Source of the DNA: Photorhabdus caribbeanensis
GTDB lineage: Bacteria; Pseudomonadota; Gammaproteobacteria; Enterobacterales; Enterobacteriaceae
DNA: 64,000 nucleotides
NCBI RefSeq assembly: GCF_018448885.1
Contig: NZ_RCWB01000019.1
Coordinates: forward strand, 37,677-101,676
Direction: 5' to 3'
The notes below the pieces were generated by a model that searched no databases, was not told the DNA's origin, and worked only from the letters and a program-made list of their open reading frames with translations. This document shows, piece after piece, positions 43,197 through 50,845 of this stretch (the first letter of the stretch is position 1; every line of letters starts with the position of its first letter). A program made the translations under genes and the position numbers.

Positions 43197-44384
43197 ATGA
43201 AAAAAATGGAAAATATCAAAAATATATATGACGGTATAAAATCTCGTGGCGGAAATCCGCTGAAATGGTTAATAGCCGATGTTGACCTGCTCTATAAGTT
43301 GTCAAAAGAAGAGCAACAAGAATTAAAAACCTGTTTGCTTAAGGACGCTTTTCATTTCCATTATCATAATAACCCTTACTATAGAGATATTTGTGAAAAA
43401 CAAGGTGTTAAGCCAGAAGACATCCAGAGTTATAATGATTTAGTTCGCATCCCACTGATACCTGTTGCAACTTATAAATCAGCCGAAAGCCACCGTTTAT
43501 TAAGCAAGCCATTATCTGAAATCGAACATGAAATGCGCTCAACGGGTACAAGTGGAATTCCTAGCGTTTATCGTCGTTGCCACGATACGATGGATCATAC
43601 AGTATTGGCTGTCTATTCTAATTATCGCAGTATGTTCAAAGTATCTGGCGGCGCCGGCCTATGTTTATGCCCATCAACAGAAGATATTCCAGAAATGGCG
43701 CTGGTTAAGATATTTAATTTCCTGACAGGTTTATTAGATACCCGACGCTATATGATTAATCAGGACCACTTCTCCCCAGAAGATGCACTAAATCAATTAA
43801 TCCAGTGGAAAGGCAAATTCACCCGGCATTTAATTGGCCCTCCATTCATGATCCATCGTTTTATCACGTTCCTAAAAGAGAATAATACCAAGCTCACTTT
43901 AGATCGCGATAGTATGGTAATTACTATGGGCGGCTGGAAACGTTTTACCGGAGATATGATCTCCCGTGGCGAATTAAATGCAGATATCGAAGAATGGATG
44001 GGCATTCCAGCTTCACGGACACGTGATATGTATGGTCTGGTTGAAGCAAACCTTCTTGCCATCGAAGATGAATATAACCATAAACATGTTCCTCCTTATA
44101 TTCATTTCTCCGTTCGTGATCCTAATGATTTAACTCGTGAGCTACCTGATGGTGAAACCGGACAATTAGTGATCTTAGATCCACTTTCTGTTTCCACCCC
44201 CGGCATGTTATTGACAGAAGATTTGGTCTACTTGCGTACCGATCCTAATAAATCCTGGCGTAATTCTCAGCGAGTTCAGTTTGTTATGCGTACCGCTGCT
44301 GCTAAAGAGTTTGGTTGCTGTGCAGTCAACCTTGAGAGAAAAATGTCAGACGATGAAGGTACCCCAGCTACACCCGCGGTATAA
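43197..44384 (+). CDS. LuxE-like acyl-protein synthetase / PaaK-type adenylating enzyme
   Basis: 395 residues of the ANL adenylate-forming group, LuxE/PaaK branch. Visible motifs are the Thr/Ser/Gly loop RSTGTSGIPSVYRR (about 113-126), MGGWKRF, YGLVEANLL (the YGxxE motif) and GETGQLVILDP. LuxE activates a fatty acid as acyl-AMP and passes it to a protein cysteine; relatives load ACPs or CoA. Which acyl group is used here is unknown. It is the first gene of the operon; the IscU-like gene follows after 16 bases. A second ATG at codon 4 is also possible. Confidence 0.82.
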   Translation: MKKMENIKNIYDGIKSRGGNPLKWLIADVDLLYKLSKEEQQELKTCLLKDAFHFHYHNNPYYRDICEKQGVKPEDIQSYNDLVRIPLIPVATYKSAESHRLLSKPLSEIEHEMRSTGTSGIPSVYRRCHDTMDHTVLAVYSNYRSMFKVSGGAGLCLCPSTEDIPEMALVKIFNFLTGLLDTRRYMINQDHFSPEDALNQLIQWKGKFTRHLIGPPFMIHRFITFLKENNTKLTLDRDSMVITMGGWKRFTGDMISRGELNADIEEWMGIPASRTRDMYGLVEANLLAIEDEYNHKHVPPYIHFSVRDPNDLTRELPDGETGQLVILDPLSVSTPGMLLTEDLVYLRTDPNKSWRNSQRVQFVMRTAAAKEFGCCAVNLERKMSDDEGTPATPAV

Positions 44385-44400
44385 ATAGCAAGGTGGAATT

Positions 44401-44757
44401 ATGTTTAACAACATCATTATTGACAATTTTTGCAATCCTGACTGCCAGGGGACGTTATCCGATCCCACCATTAAACTGGTATTAGGGAACCCTGTATGCG
44501 GTGACAAGGTTGATATCGACCTGACACTGGATAACCAAGGGAGGGTAGATAATGCCTGCTTTCGTGCATGGGGATGTACCGCCTCCCTGGCAATGTCTAA
44601 TCAATTTTGCCGCCATGCTAAAGGTAAAACTCTCGAAGAATTGAACGCATTATCACCTGAAGGCATTGATGCGTTATTAGGCGAGTTAGAACCAGCACAG
44701 CAACACTGCCTTGATATGCTGCATAAGCTATTTGAGCAGCTAAAGGGAAAAATATGA
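44401..44757 (+). CDS. IscU/NifU-like scaffold protein
   Basis: 118 residues of the U-type scaffold family. The ligand set is complete: Cys33, Asp35, Cys59 and His102-Cys103, spaced as in IscU (C37, D39, C63, H105-C106). The LPPVK motif that HscA recognises is absent (ELEPAQQHC in its place), and there is no SufU-type insertion. Such proteins accept sulfur from a cysteine desulfurase and either build Fe-S clusters or relay sulfur. Its stop overlaps the desulfurase start (ATGA), so the pair is coupled. Confidence 0.85.
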   Translation: MFNNIIIDNFCNPDCQGTLSDPTIKLVLGNPVCGDKVDIDLTLDNQGRVDNACFRAWGCTASLAMSNQFCRHAKGKTLEELNALSPEGIDALLGELEPAQQHCLDMLHKLFEQLKGKI

Positions 44758-45944
44758 CAAGTCTATACTTCGACTACAACGCCACAACACCGCTAAGTGT
44801 TAAAGCGCAGTTGGCGATTAAAGATGCAATGTCTATTTTTGCTAATCCGTCCAGCCACTACAGCTTAAGCGGCATGGCTAAAAAGTTGCTCACTGACGCT
44901 AGAAGATCAATGGCTTCATTAATGGGCACAATCCCAGAACAGATCCTGTTTACATCAGGAGGAACCGAAAGTAATAACCAAGCCTTATCCAGCTTGTTAG
45001 CCATACTTCCCGGTTCGGATCTGTCAGCTCATCATGTTATTAGCTCTTCTATTGAGCATCCGTCTGTTCTGGCGCCGCTACTCTGGTATCAGCAACGCGG
45101 GCTTCAGCTAACGCTGATCAATCCCGATAATCAAGGGCGGATAAGTGTACAAAGTATCCAAGAAAACCTACGGCCACAAACCCGTCTGATCACATTGATG
45201 GCGATTAACAACGAAACCGGTGTGATCCAGCCCTATGAAGCTGTCGCCTCTTTAGCAAAAGAGGCCGGTGTTTACCTGCATATCGATGCAGTACAGGCTA
45301 TCGGTAAGCTTCCTTTTAGCTGTGACACACTTTCTGGCGTAACGACCGTATCTTTCTCCGGCCATAAGTTTAACGGTCCGAAAGGTATTGGCGGGCTCTA
45401 CCATGCACCAGGGATTCAATTAAATCCCTTGCTACATGGCGGAGGGCAAGAACAAGGAGTCCGCAGCGGCACTGAGAACACCTTGGGCCTTGCAGGACTA
45501 GCAGCGGCGGCTAAAGAGTCACTAAACGGCTTACAAGAACGTTTCAATACTTACAAAACGCTCAGAGAAGCTCTGGTATCTCTGTTAGAACAACATCGTG
45601 TTAACTTCCTGGTTAATGGCAATACAAATCCAGCGTTTCAGGCACCTTGGACACTCAATTTAAGTTTTCCTGGTATTCGTGCTGAATCATTAGCCAGCAG
45701 ACTAGATTTACGTCACGGCATCTCTTTATCTCTAGGATCAGCCTGTAGCAATAACAAATCAACACAACGTTCTCACGTTCTGGTTGCTATGGGATTACCT
45801 GATGATCATATTGATAGCGCAGTACGCATCAGCTTCGGATATGCCACAAGCCAAGATGATATTGAGATATTGGCTAACGCCATCAAACAAGAAACGTATA
45901 ACTTACTTAAAATTTCAGGGAAATCTTTAATCACCCAGGAATAA
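44754..45944 (+). CDS. Cysteine desulfurase (NifS/IscS-like, class I-type)
   Basis: 396 residues. Fold-type I aminotransferase-like PLP enzyme: SGGTESNN loop (68-75), His102 over the PLP ring, NNETG (152-156), PLP lysine Lys205 in SFSGHKFNGPKG, GQEQGVRSGTEN (231-242) and the sulfur-carrying Cys331 in SLGSACSN. It would take sulfur from cysteine as a persulfide and give it to the adjacent scaffold. It is distinct from a housekeeping isc locus, which would carry iscR, hscBA and fdx. Confidence 0.88.
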   Translation: MTSLYFDYNATTPLSVKAQLAIKDAMSIFANPSSHYSLSGMAKKLLTDARRSMASLMGTIPEQILFTSGGTESNNQALSSLLAILPGSDLSAHHVISSSIEHPSVLAPLLWYQQRGLQLTLINPDNQGRISVQSIQENLRPQTRLITLMAINNETGVIQPYEAVASLAKEAGVYLHIDAVQAIGKLPFSCDTLSGVTTVSFSGHKFNGPKGIGGLYHAPGIQLNPLLHGGGQEQGVRSGTENTLGLAGLAAAAKESLNGLQERFNTYKTLREALVSLLEQHRVNFLVNGNTNPAFQAPWTLNLSFPGIRAESLASRLDLRHGISLSLGSACSNNKSTQRSHVLVAMGLPDDHIDSAVRISFGYATSQDDIEILANAIKQETYNLLKISGKSLITQE

Positions 45945-45973
45945 TAGCAAAACGACAGTTAAAAGACGGTGTG

Positions 45974-46014
45974 GCCGGAATAACGCATTGATTCATTGAT
46001 ACCTATATTCTGGC
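45974..46014 (+). other. Stem-loop upstream of the ACP gene
   Basis: GCCGGAATA can pair with TATTCTGGC (nine pairs, one wobble) around a 23-base loop in the 115-base gap after the desulfurase gene. There is no T-run, so it is more likely an mRNA processing or stability element than a terminator. Confidence 0.45.
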
Positions 46015-46059
46015 ACCTAAGCTCCGCCAACATTTTTTAAATTTTTAGGGGACATTAAT

Positions 46060-46296
46060 ATGAAACTGTTTGAATTACTTCAATCTCAAATTACTGAATT
46101 AACTGATATCGAACCAGAAGATATTACTCTCGACACTCTACTTGATGATATTCATTTGGTGAGTCTGGATTTCGTTTCTATTCAAGTTGCTTTAAAAAGA
46201 GAAATGGGAATTCAACTGAATTTCGATAAGTTCCAACGAGATAATACGACGACAATCGGTGATTTTATCAATTATGTCAGTGAATTAGCAAAATAA
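46060..46296 (+). CDS. Acyl carrier protein with atypical VSL motif
   Basis: 78 residues, acidic, four-helix ACP pattern. The helix II start that normally reads DSL is VSLDFVSIQ here, so the candidate phosphopantetheine serine is Ser35 with Val34 in place of Asp. It probably carries the growing acyl chain for the adjacent ketosynthase, ketoreductase and dehydratase. The Asp-to-Val change may alter recognition by phosphopantetheinyl transferases. AGGGG precedes the ATG. It is flanked by stem-loops on both sides. Confidence 0.82.
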   Translation: MKLFELLQSQITELTDIEPEDITLDTLLDDIHLVSLDFVSIQVALKREMGIQLNFDKFQRDNTTTIGDFINYVSELAK

Positions 46297-46315
46297 TCAT
46301 CACTAATGCACTGGG

Positions 46316-46363
46316 ATGTTAGCTGTCTATGACAACATCACAACACAGCTAACATTCATTTTT
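46316..46363 (+). terminator. Terminator-like hairpin between ACP and ketosynthase genes
   Basis: Perfect 11-base stem ATGTTAGCTGT/ACAGCTAACAT with an 18-base loop (46316-46355), followed by TCATTTTTATG. It could be a partial terminator that raises ACP transcript over the downstream enzymes, or a 3'-end stabiliser. Confidence 0.65.
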
Positions 46364-46451
46364 ATGATGCTTTTATCTACCAATCCTATTATTTGGTTGT
46401 ATTAGAAAATAAAGCATGTCACCAAGAAATGAATTTTGGAGATAATGTTTC

Positions 46452-47717
46452 ATGAATATTCAAACAGGCTATCGTCGCGTTGCCGTCACAGGCTATGGTT
46501 CTATCTGTTCTCTTGGGCAAAATACCCAAGAAATTTGGGATGCAATCCTGAATTATCGTGTAGGATACAAAAAGGAAGAACACCCAGACGCTTCTGTTGT
46601 AGCAAAATTTTTCGGCAATATCCCTTTCTCTCCTGATGTATCACGGTTTTCCAAAAAGTTATTAAAGAACTTGCCCAAATTCAGCAAACTTGGACTAATT
46701 GCGGCGGATGAAGCAATCAAGATGGCATTTGGTAACGATAAAGTCGCTTTTGACGAAAATTATTCCCCTTTTGAACGCGGCGTCATTTTTGGCACTGGCT
46801 GGGGTGGAGAAGATGCAACCGTTGAAAATAGCCATTCTTATGCTGATCAAGGCATTGCCTCACCGATGACCAATATTATGTCCATGCACAGCGTAGGAAC
46901 CGCAGCAATTTCAATGAACTGGAACTTACGGGGATATCAAAATACCCCAGTTGCAGCTTGCGCAACCGGCAGTATGGCGATAGGTGATGCATTTGAACTT
47001 ATCCGCAGTGGACGCACTAAAATGATGCTGGCAGGTGGTGGTGAAAGCATCAGAGATCCATTCATCGTCTGGAGTATCGATATTCTTGGGGCACTAAGCA
47101 AAGAACAGGAATCTGCCGAAAAAGCCTGCTGTCCATTTAGTCAAGATCGTAGTGGTTTCGTCATGTCGGAAGGGGCAGCAATATTATGTCTTGAAGATTA
47201 TGACAGCGCTGTTGCCAGAGGCGCCAAAATATTGGCGGAAGTGATTGGTTATGGCAATTACTCTGATGCGTCAGATATGACCGCCCCGGCACCCGATTGC
47301 AAAGGACGGGTCATGGCGATTCAGATGGCACTGGAACAGGCCAAACTCTCTACCTCAGATATTCATTATATTAATGCTCATGGGACATCAACCCCACTCA
47401 ACGATATTAACGAAACCGATGTTCTAAAAATGAGCCTGGGTGATCACGCTTACCGTATTCCTATTTCCAGTACAAAATCCTACACAGGTCATCTTATTGC
47501 CGGAGCCGGAGCCATTGAATCTATTTTCTGTATCAAAGCGATAGAGACAGCAACAATTCCCGCAACTATGCACCTAAATAATCCTGATCCGCTATGCGAT
47601 CTGGATTATGTCCCTAATATCCACCGGACTCACCAAGTTATCGACACTGCTTTAAATGTTAACTATGGCTTCGGTGGTACAAACTGTGCACTTATTTTTA
47701 GGAAAGCCGACAGATGA
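46452..47717 (+). CDS. Beta-ketoacyl-ACP synthase (FabF-like)
   Basis: 421 residues with a complete condensing triad: Cys170 in VAACATGS, His310 in INAHGTSTP and His347 in TKSYTGHLIAG. The C-terminal glycine-rich NYGFGGTNCALIF closes the thiolase fold. It would extend the acyl chain on the ACP with malonyl-ACP. It is more divergent from FabF than a housekeeping copy, and no acyltransferase or chain-length-factor partner is present. Its stop overlaps the next gene by four bases. Confidence 0.88.
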   Translation: MNIQTGYRRVAVTGYGSICSLGQNTQEIWDAILNYRVGYKKEEHPDASVVAKFFGNIPFSPDVSRFSKKLLKNLPKFSKLGLIAADEAIKMAFGNDKVAFDENYSPFERGVIFGTGWGGEDATVENSHSYADQGIASPMTNIMSMHSVGTAAISMNWNLRGYQNTPVAACATGSMAIGDAFELIRSGRTKMMLAGGGESIRDPFIVWSIDILGALSKEQESAEKACCPFSQDRSGFVMSEGAAILCLEDYDSAVARGAKILAEVIGYGNYSDASDMTAPAPDCKGRVMAIQMALEQAKLSTSDIHYINAHGTSTPLNDINETDVLKMSLGDHAYRIPISSTKSYTGHLIAGAGAIESIFCIKAIETATIPATMHLNNPDPLCDLDYVPNIHRTHQVIDTALNVNYGFGGTNCALIFRKADR

Positions 47718-48529
47718 ACGTTCAATTCAGCAAAGAAGATCTCAGTCAATGGGCTAAATTCTCTGGCGACTACAATCCTATCCATTTTGATGAAAAAATC
47801 GCAAGAGAAGTCGGGTTGGGTGGTATTGCAGTACACGGCATGCTGGCAATGATCCCGCTCAAAAGCGGATACGATTATCTGTCACAACCAAATAGGGAAA
47901 TGGGCAGACAGTGGCACGTTAATTTACGCAATCCCGTACCTCTGAATGCCTGCTATTGCGTCAAAACTAAGCACACGGACCGGAATGGGAAAACAACCTT
48001 TAATCTGCAAGACGAAACAACCAATCTGAAACCTCTGGTTGGTCACTATAGTTGTTTCGATTTTTCACAAAAAACTGGTTTTCCTGAAAAACTACGTTGC
48101 CAAGTTCCTATACAAGAGACAATAAGAAAATCCATCGAATTCAAACATACCTTTCCGGAAATCAATGAGTTCTGGATCTTTCTCGATGCTCTGATGTTTT
48201 ATCTTTTCATGCAGCAAAGTGCCAAAACTGCACTAGCAACAGAATTTAAAACCTATTTTGGCAAACAAGAACATGATGCAACATGCCTCAAAGACCTTAT
48301 TGTCTTGCATGTCATGCATACCGTGAGTTTTTCTCCAGCACTGCTCAATCGCCCAATCCCAGATGAAATGCCGAATATCGAATATACCATCCTGCCAAAA
48401 GATACATTCGACGTTGATGGCTCGTTATACGGTACGTTGGAAATCCCAATCTGGCTGAATGGAGAAATCTCTTTAGTTGTTGAAATGAGTCTGATGGGAA
48501 CAACAAAAAGAAAGCAGATTGCCAACTAA
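47714..48529 (+). CDS. MaoC-like (hot-dog) dehydratase
   Basis: 271 residues. The N-terminal part carries the hydratase motif SGDYNPIHFD with Asp19 and His24 (D-x4-H) and GGIAVHGMLAM, both typical of R-specific enoyl hydratases. The C-terminal half (about 130-271) shows no recognisable motif, making the protein nearly twice a minimal MaoC domain; it may be a degenerate second hot dog. It would dehydrate a 3-hydroxyacyl-ACP made by the ketosynthase and the following ketoreductase. Confidence 0.78.
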   Translation: MNVQFSKEDLSQWAKFSGDYNPIHFDEKIAREVGLGGIAVHGMLAMIPLKSGYDYLSQPNREMGRQWHVNLRNPVPLNACYCVKTKHTDRNGKTTFNLQDETTNLKPLVGHYSCFDFSQKTGFPEKLRCQVPIQETIRKSIEFKHTFPEINEFWIFLDALMFYLFMQQSAKTALATEFKTYFGKQEHDATCLKDLIVLHVMHTVSFSPALLNRPIPDEMPNIEYTILPKDTFDVDGSLYGTLEIPIWLNGEISLVVEMSLMGTTKRKQIAN

Positions 48530-48599
48530 GATTTAATGAACGCGGTTTGATGAATGCGGTATTGGCAGACGGATGGCAAAAATTTAGAGGAATAACTTA

Positions 48600-49343
48600 A
48601 TGAGTATCAGCACACCTTGGGTTTTTATTTCAGGAGGATCACGTGGTATCGGCAAAGGCATAGTAAAAATGCTGGCTGCTCAGAACTATCACGTAGTTTT
48701 TACCTATAAATCAAGCACAAATGAAGCTCAAACATTGTGTCAGGAAATTGAACAGCAAGGTTATCGCTGTGAGGCTTATCAATGTGATGTTTCAAATGCC
48801 GAAGAAGTCAAAACATTGTCAACAGAGCTTATCTCACAATATGGCTCTCCCTATGCCATCATCAATAACGCCGGTATTACCCAAGATGCATTACTGATAA
48901 ATATGAAAGAAGAAGAGTGGCACAATGTGATTTCTACCAATCTTTCTTCTGTTTATTTAGTTAATCATGCTTTTCTCCCTGAAATGATTACTGCGGGAGA
49001 AGGCTGCATTATCCACATGAGCTCAGTCACTGCGTTTAAAGCTAACTCAGGGCAAGTTAACTACGCTGCAACCAAAGCCGCTATGATCGGTATTACCCGC
49101 TCATTAGCAGCTGAAGTTGGCCGATTTAATGTTCGGGTCAATACCGTTGCGCCAGGCTTGATTGATACTGAAATGTTGGATCATATTCCTGCATCACACA
49201 GGAAAAAACTATTATCTAACATCCCATTGGGCCGTTTAGGTTCAGTGGAAGATATTGCTCTGACAATCAATTTCCTGCTCAGCCCCGGAGGACGCTACAT
49301 TACCGGGCAAACATTCGTTGTTGATGGAGGAATGACTGCCTGA
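48600..49343 (+). CDS. 3-ketoacyl-ACP reductase (FabG-like SDR)
   Basis: 247 residues. NADPH motif SGGSRGIGKG (about 11-20), NNAG, catalytic Ser in MSSVTAF, Y-A-A-T-K near residues 152-156 and the C-terminal ITGQTFVVDGGMTA, all as in FabG. It likely reduces the 3-keto group formed by the ketosynthase. AGAGGA precedes the ATG. It ends the biosynthetic part of the operon. Confidence 0.9.
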   Translation: MSISTPWVFISGGSRGIGKGIVKMLAAQNYHVVFTYKSSTNEAQTLCQEIEQQGYRCEAYQCDVSNAEEVKTLSTELISQYGSPYAIINNAGITQDALLINMKEEEWHNVISTNLSSVYLVNHAFLPEMITAGEGCIIHMSSVTAFKANSGQVNYAATKAAMIGITRSLAAEVGRFNVRVNTVAPGLIDTEMLDHIPASHRKKLLSNIPLGRLGSVEDIALTINFLLSPGGRYITGQTFVVDGGMTA

Positions 49344-49396
49344 GTCAGTTAATTAATTAACATCAATGGCTTCGTATCCCTATTCTGTGATTATTT

Positions 49397-49471
49397 GTAC
49401 CCAGATAAATGTTCTGGGTACTGACACAAAATACCATTAATCATTGCCAGATAGATAATTCAGTCTATCTG
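49397..49471. repeat. Two consecutive inverted repeats upstream of the efflux genes
   Basis: GTACCCAG/CTGGGTAC (49397-49421, nine-base loop) is followed by CAGATAGA/TCTATCTG (49448-49471, eight-base loop); all four arms are perfect. There is no T-run. They sit in the 322-base gap (49344-49665), which otherwise holds no gene, and could be operators for emrAB-like expression or an attenuating structure. Confidence 0.5.
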
Positions 49472-49665
49472 ATAAATGTTAATAACGATAATAAACAATT
49501 TTAATATTCAATCATGCTTTTGGCATTAAGTGCTAAATATTAGCAATTTTCATTTTATCAGATGAGAAGGGCTTGACCTTGTAGTCGACTCCAAGGTGTT
49601 TAATCGAATATAAGCACATTATTTAAGACGAATTTACTTTTAATTACTGCGATGGGAGAAAACAC

Positions 49666-50838
49666 ATGGCAGGAGAAATACAATCACCTCCGCTTAATGA
49701 GAAAAAGTCAAAGCGTAAATTAGCACTGATCCTCGCAACTCTCTTATTTGTTTTTGCCGGGTTGGGTTACTTCGCCTATTGGCTTATTTCACTACGTCAT
49801 TATCAAGCGACTGATGATGCCTACGTTATTGGTAATCAGGTACAAGTGATGGCCCAGATCACCGGTAGCGTAACCGCTATTTATGCCGATAATACTGACT
49901 TCGTTCAGCAAGGCGATATTTTGCTACGTTTGGATTCTATTGATGCAGAACATGCCTTTGAACGAGCGAAAAATACATTGGCTAATAATGTCAGGCAAAT
50001 CCACCAAACCATTATTGATAATGAAAAACTATTGGCTAACATTGAGCTCAAACAAACGGTATTACAACAGGCTCAAGATGATTTAAAACGACGTGAACAT
50101 CTGGGACTCACCGGTGCCATCGCCAAAGAAAACCTAATTCATTCCCGTAATAGCGTGCAAATGGCAAAATCTGAGCTGAATGTTGCCCGACAACAATATT
50201 ATGCCAACCAAGCATTAGTTATAGACACTCCATTAGATCAACAACCTAAGATTAAACTGGCTGCTTCCCAGCTTCGCGATGCATGGTTAACCTTACAGCG
50301 TACCCAGATTGTCGCGCCGGTAACAGGCTACGTTTCACGCCGCAGTGTTCAAGTAGGCTCACAAATAAAAAGCGGCGCTCCCCTAATGGTTATCGTACCC
50401 GCTGACCAACTTTGGGTCGAAGCTAACTTTAAAGAAGTGCAACTCGCCAATGTCCGTATTGGTCAACCCGTAACACTGATTAGCGATTTCTATGGCAATG
50501 ATGTCATTTATAAAGGTCAAATCGTTGGTCTTGATATGGGAACAGGCAGTGCATTTTCTTTATTACCGGCACAAAATGCCACCGGTAACTGGATCAAAGT
50601 GGTTCAACGTTTACCTGTCCGTGTTGAACTAGCAGCACAACAACTTATCGATCATCCTTTACGCATCGGTTTATCCATGCATGCCACGGTTGATACCCGA
50701 AATCGGGATGGTCTGGTACTTGCCAATACGCCTCGTAATGGCATTGTTTATGAAACCAACGTCTTGACTTACAACACCGGAGAAATTGATCAGCTAATTA
50801 ACGAAATCATTCAAGTTAATACCAGTCAAAATAAGTGA
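49666..50838 (+). CDS. EmrA-like membrane fusion protein
   Basis: 390 residues of the HlyD family. A cytoplasmic N-terminus and one membrane span (about 19-40) are followed by a biotinyl-lipoyl half-motif (GSVTAIYADNTDFVQQGDILLRLD), a coiled-coil hairpin (about 95-185) and a beta-barrel domain. It would link the inner-membrane pump to a TolC-type channel. It is separated from the pump gene by seven bases. Confidence 0.9.
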   Translation: MAGEIQSPPLNEKKSKRKLALILATLLFVFAGLGYFAYWLISLRHYQATDDAYVIGNQVQVMAQITGSVTAIYADNTDFVQQGDILLRLDSIDAEHAFERAKNTLANNVRQIHQTIIDNEKLLANIELKQTVLQQAQDDLKRREHLGLTGAIAKENLIHSRNSVQMAKSELNVARQQYYANQALVIDTPLDQQPKIKLAASQLRDAWLTLQRTQIVAPVTGYVSRRSVQVGSQIKSGAPLMVIVPADQLWVEANFKEVQLANVRIGQPVTLISDFYGNDVIYKGQIVGLDMGTGSAFSLLPAQNATGNWIKVVQRLPVRVELAAQQLIDHPLRIGLSMHATVDTRNRDGLVLANTPRNGIVYETNVLTYNTGEIDQLINEIIQVNTSQNK

Positions 50839-50845
50839 GGTTAAC

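Noticed and set aside
43197..44384. Part of a bioluminescence (lux) operon
   Set aside because: luxA, luxB, luxC and luxD are absent.
44401..45944. Housekeeping isc or suf operon
   Set aside because: No iscR, iscA, hscBA, fdx or sufBCD nearby, and the scaffold lacks LPPVK; the context is ACP and ketosynthase genes.
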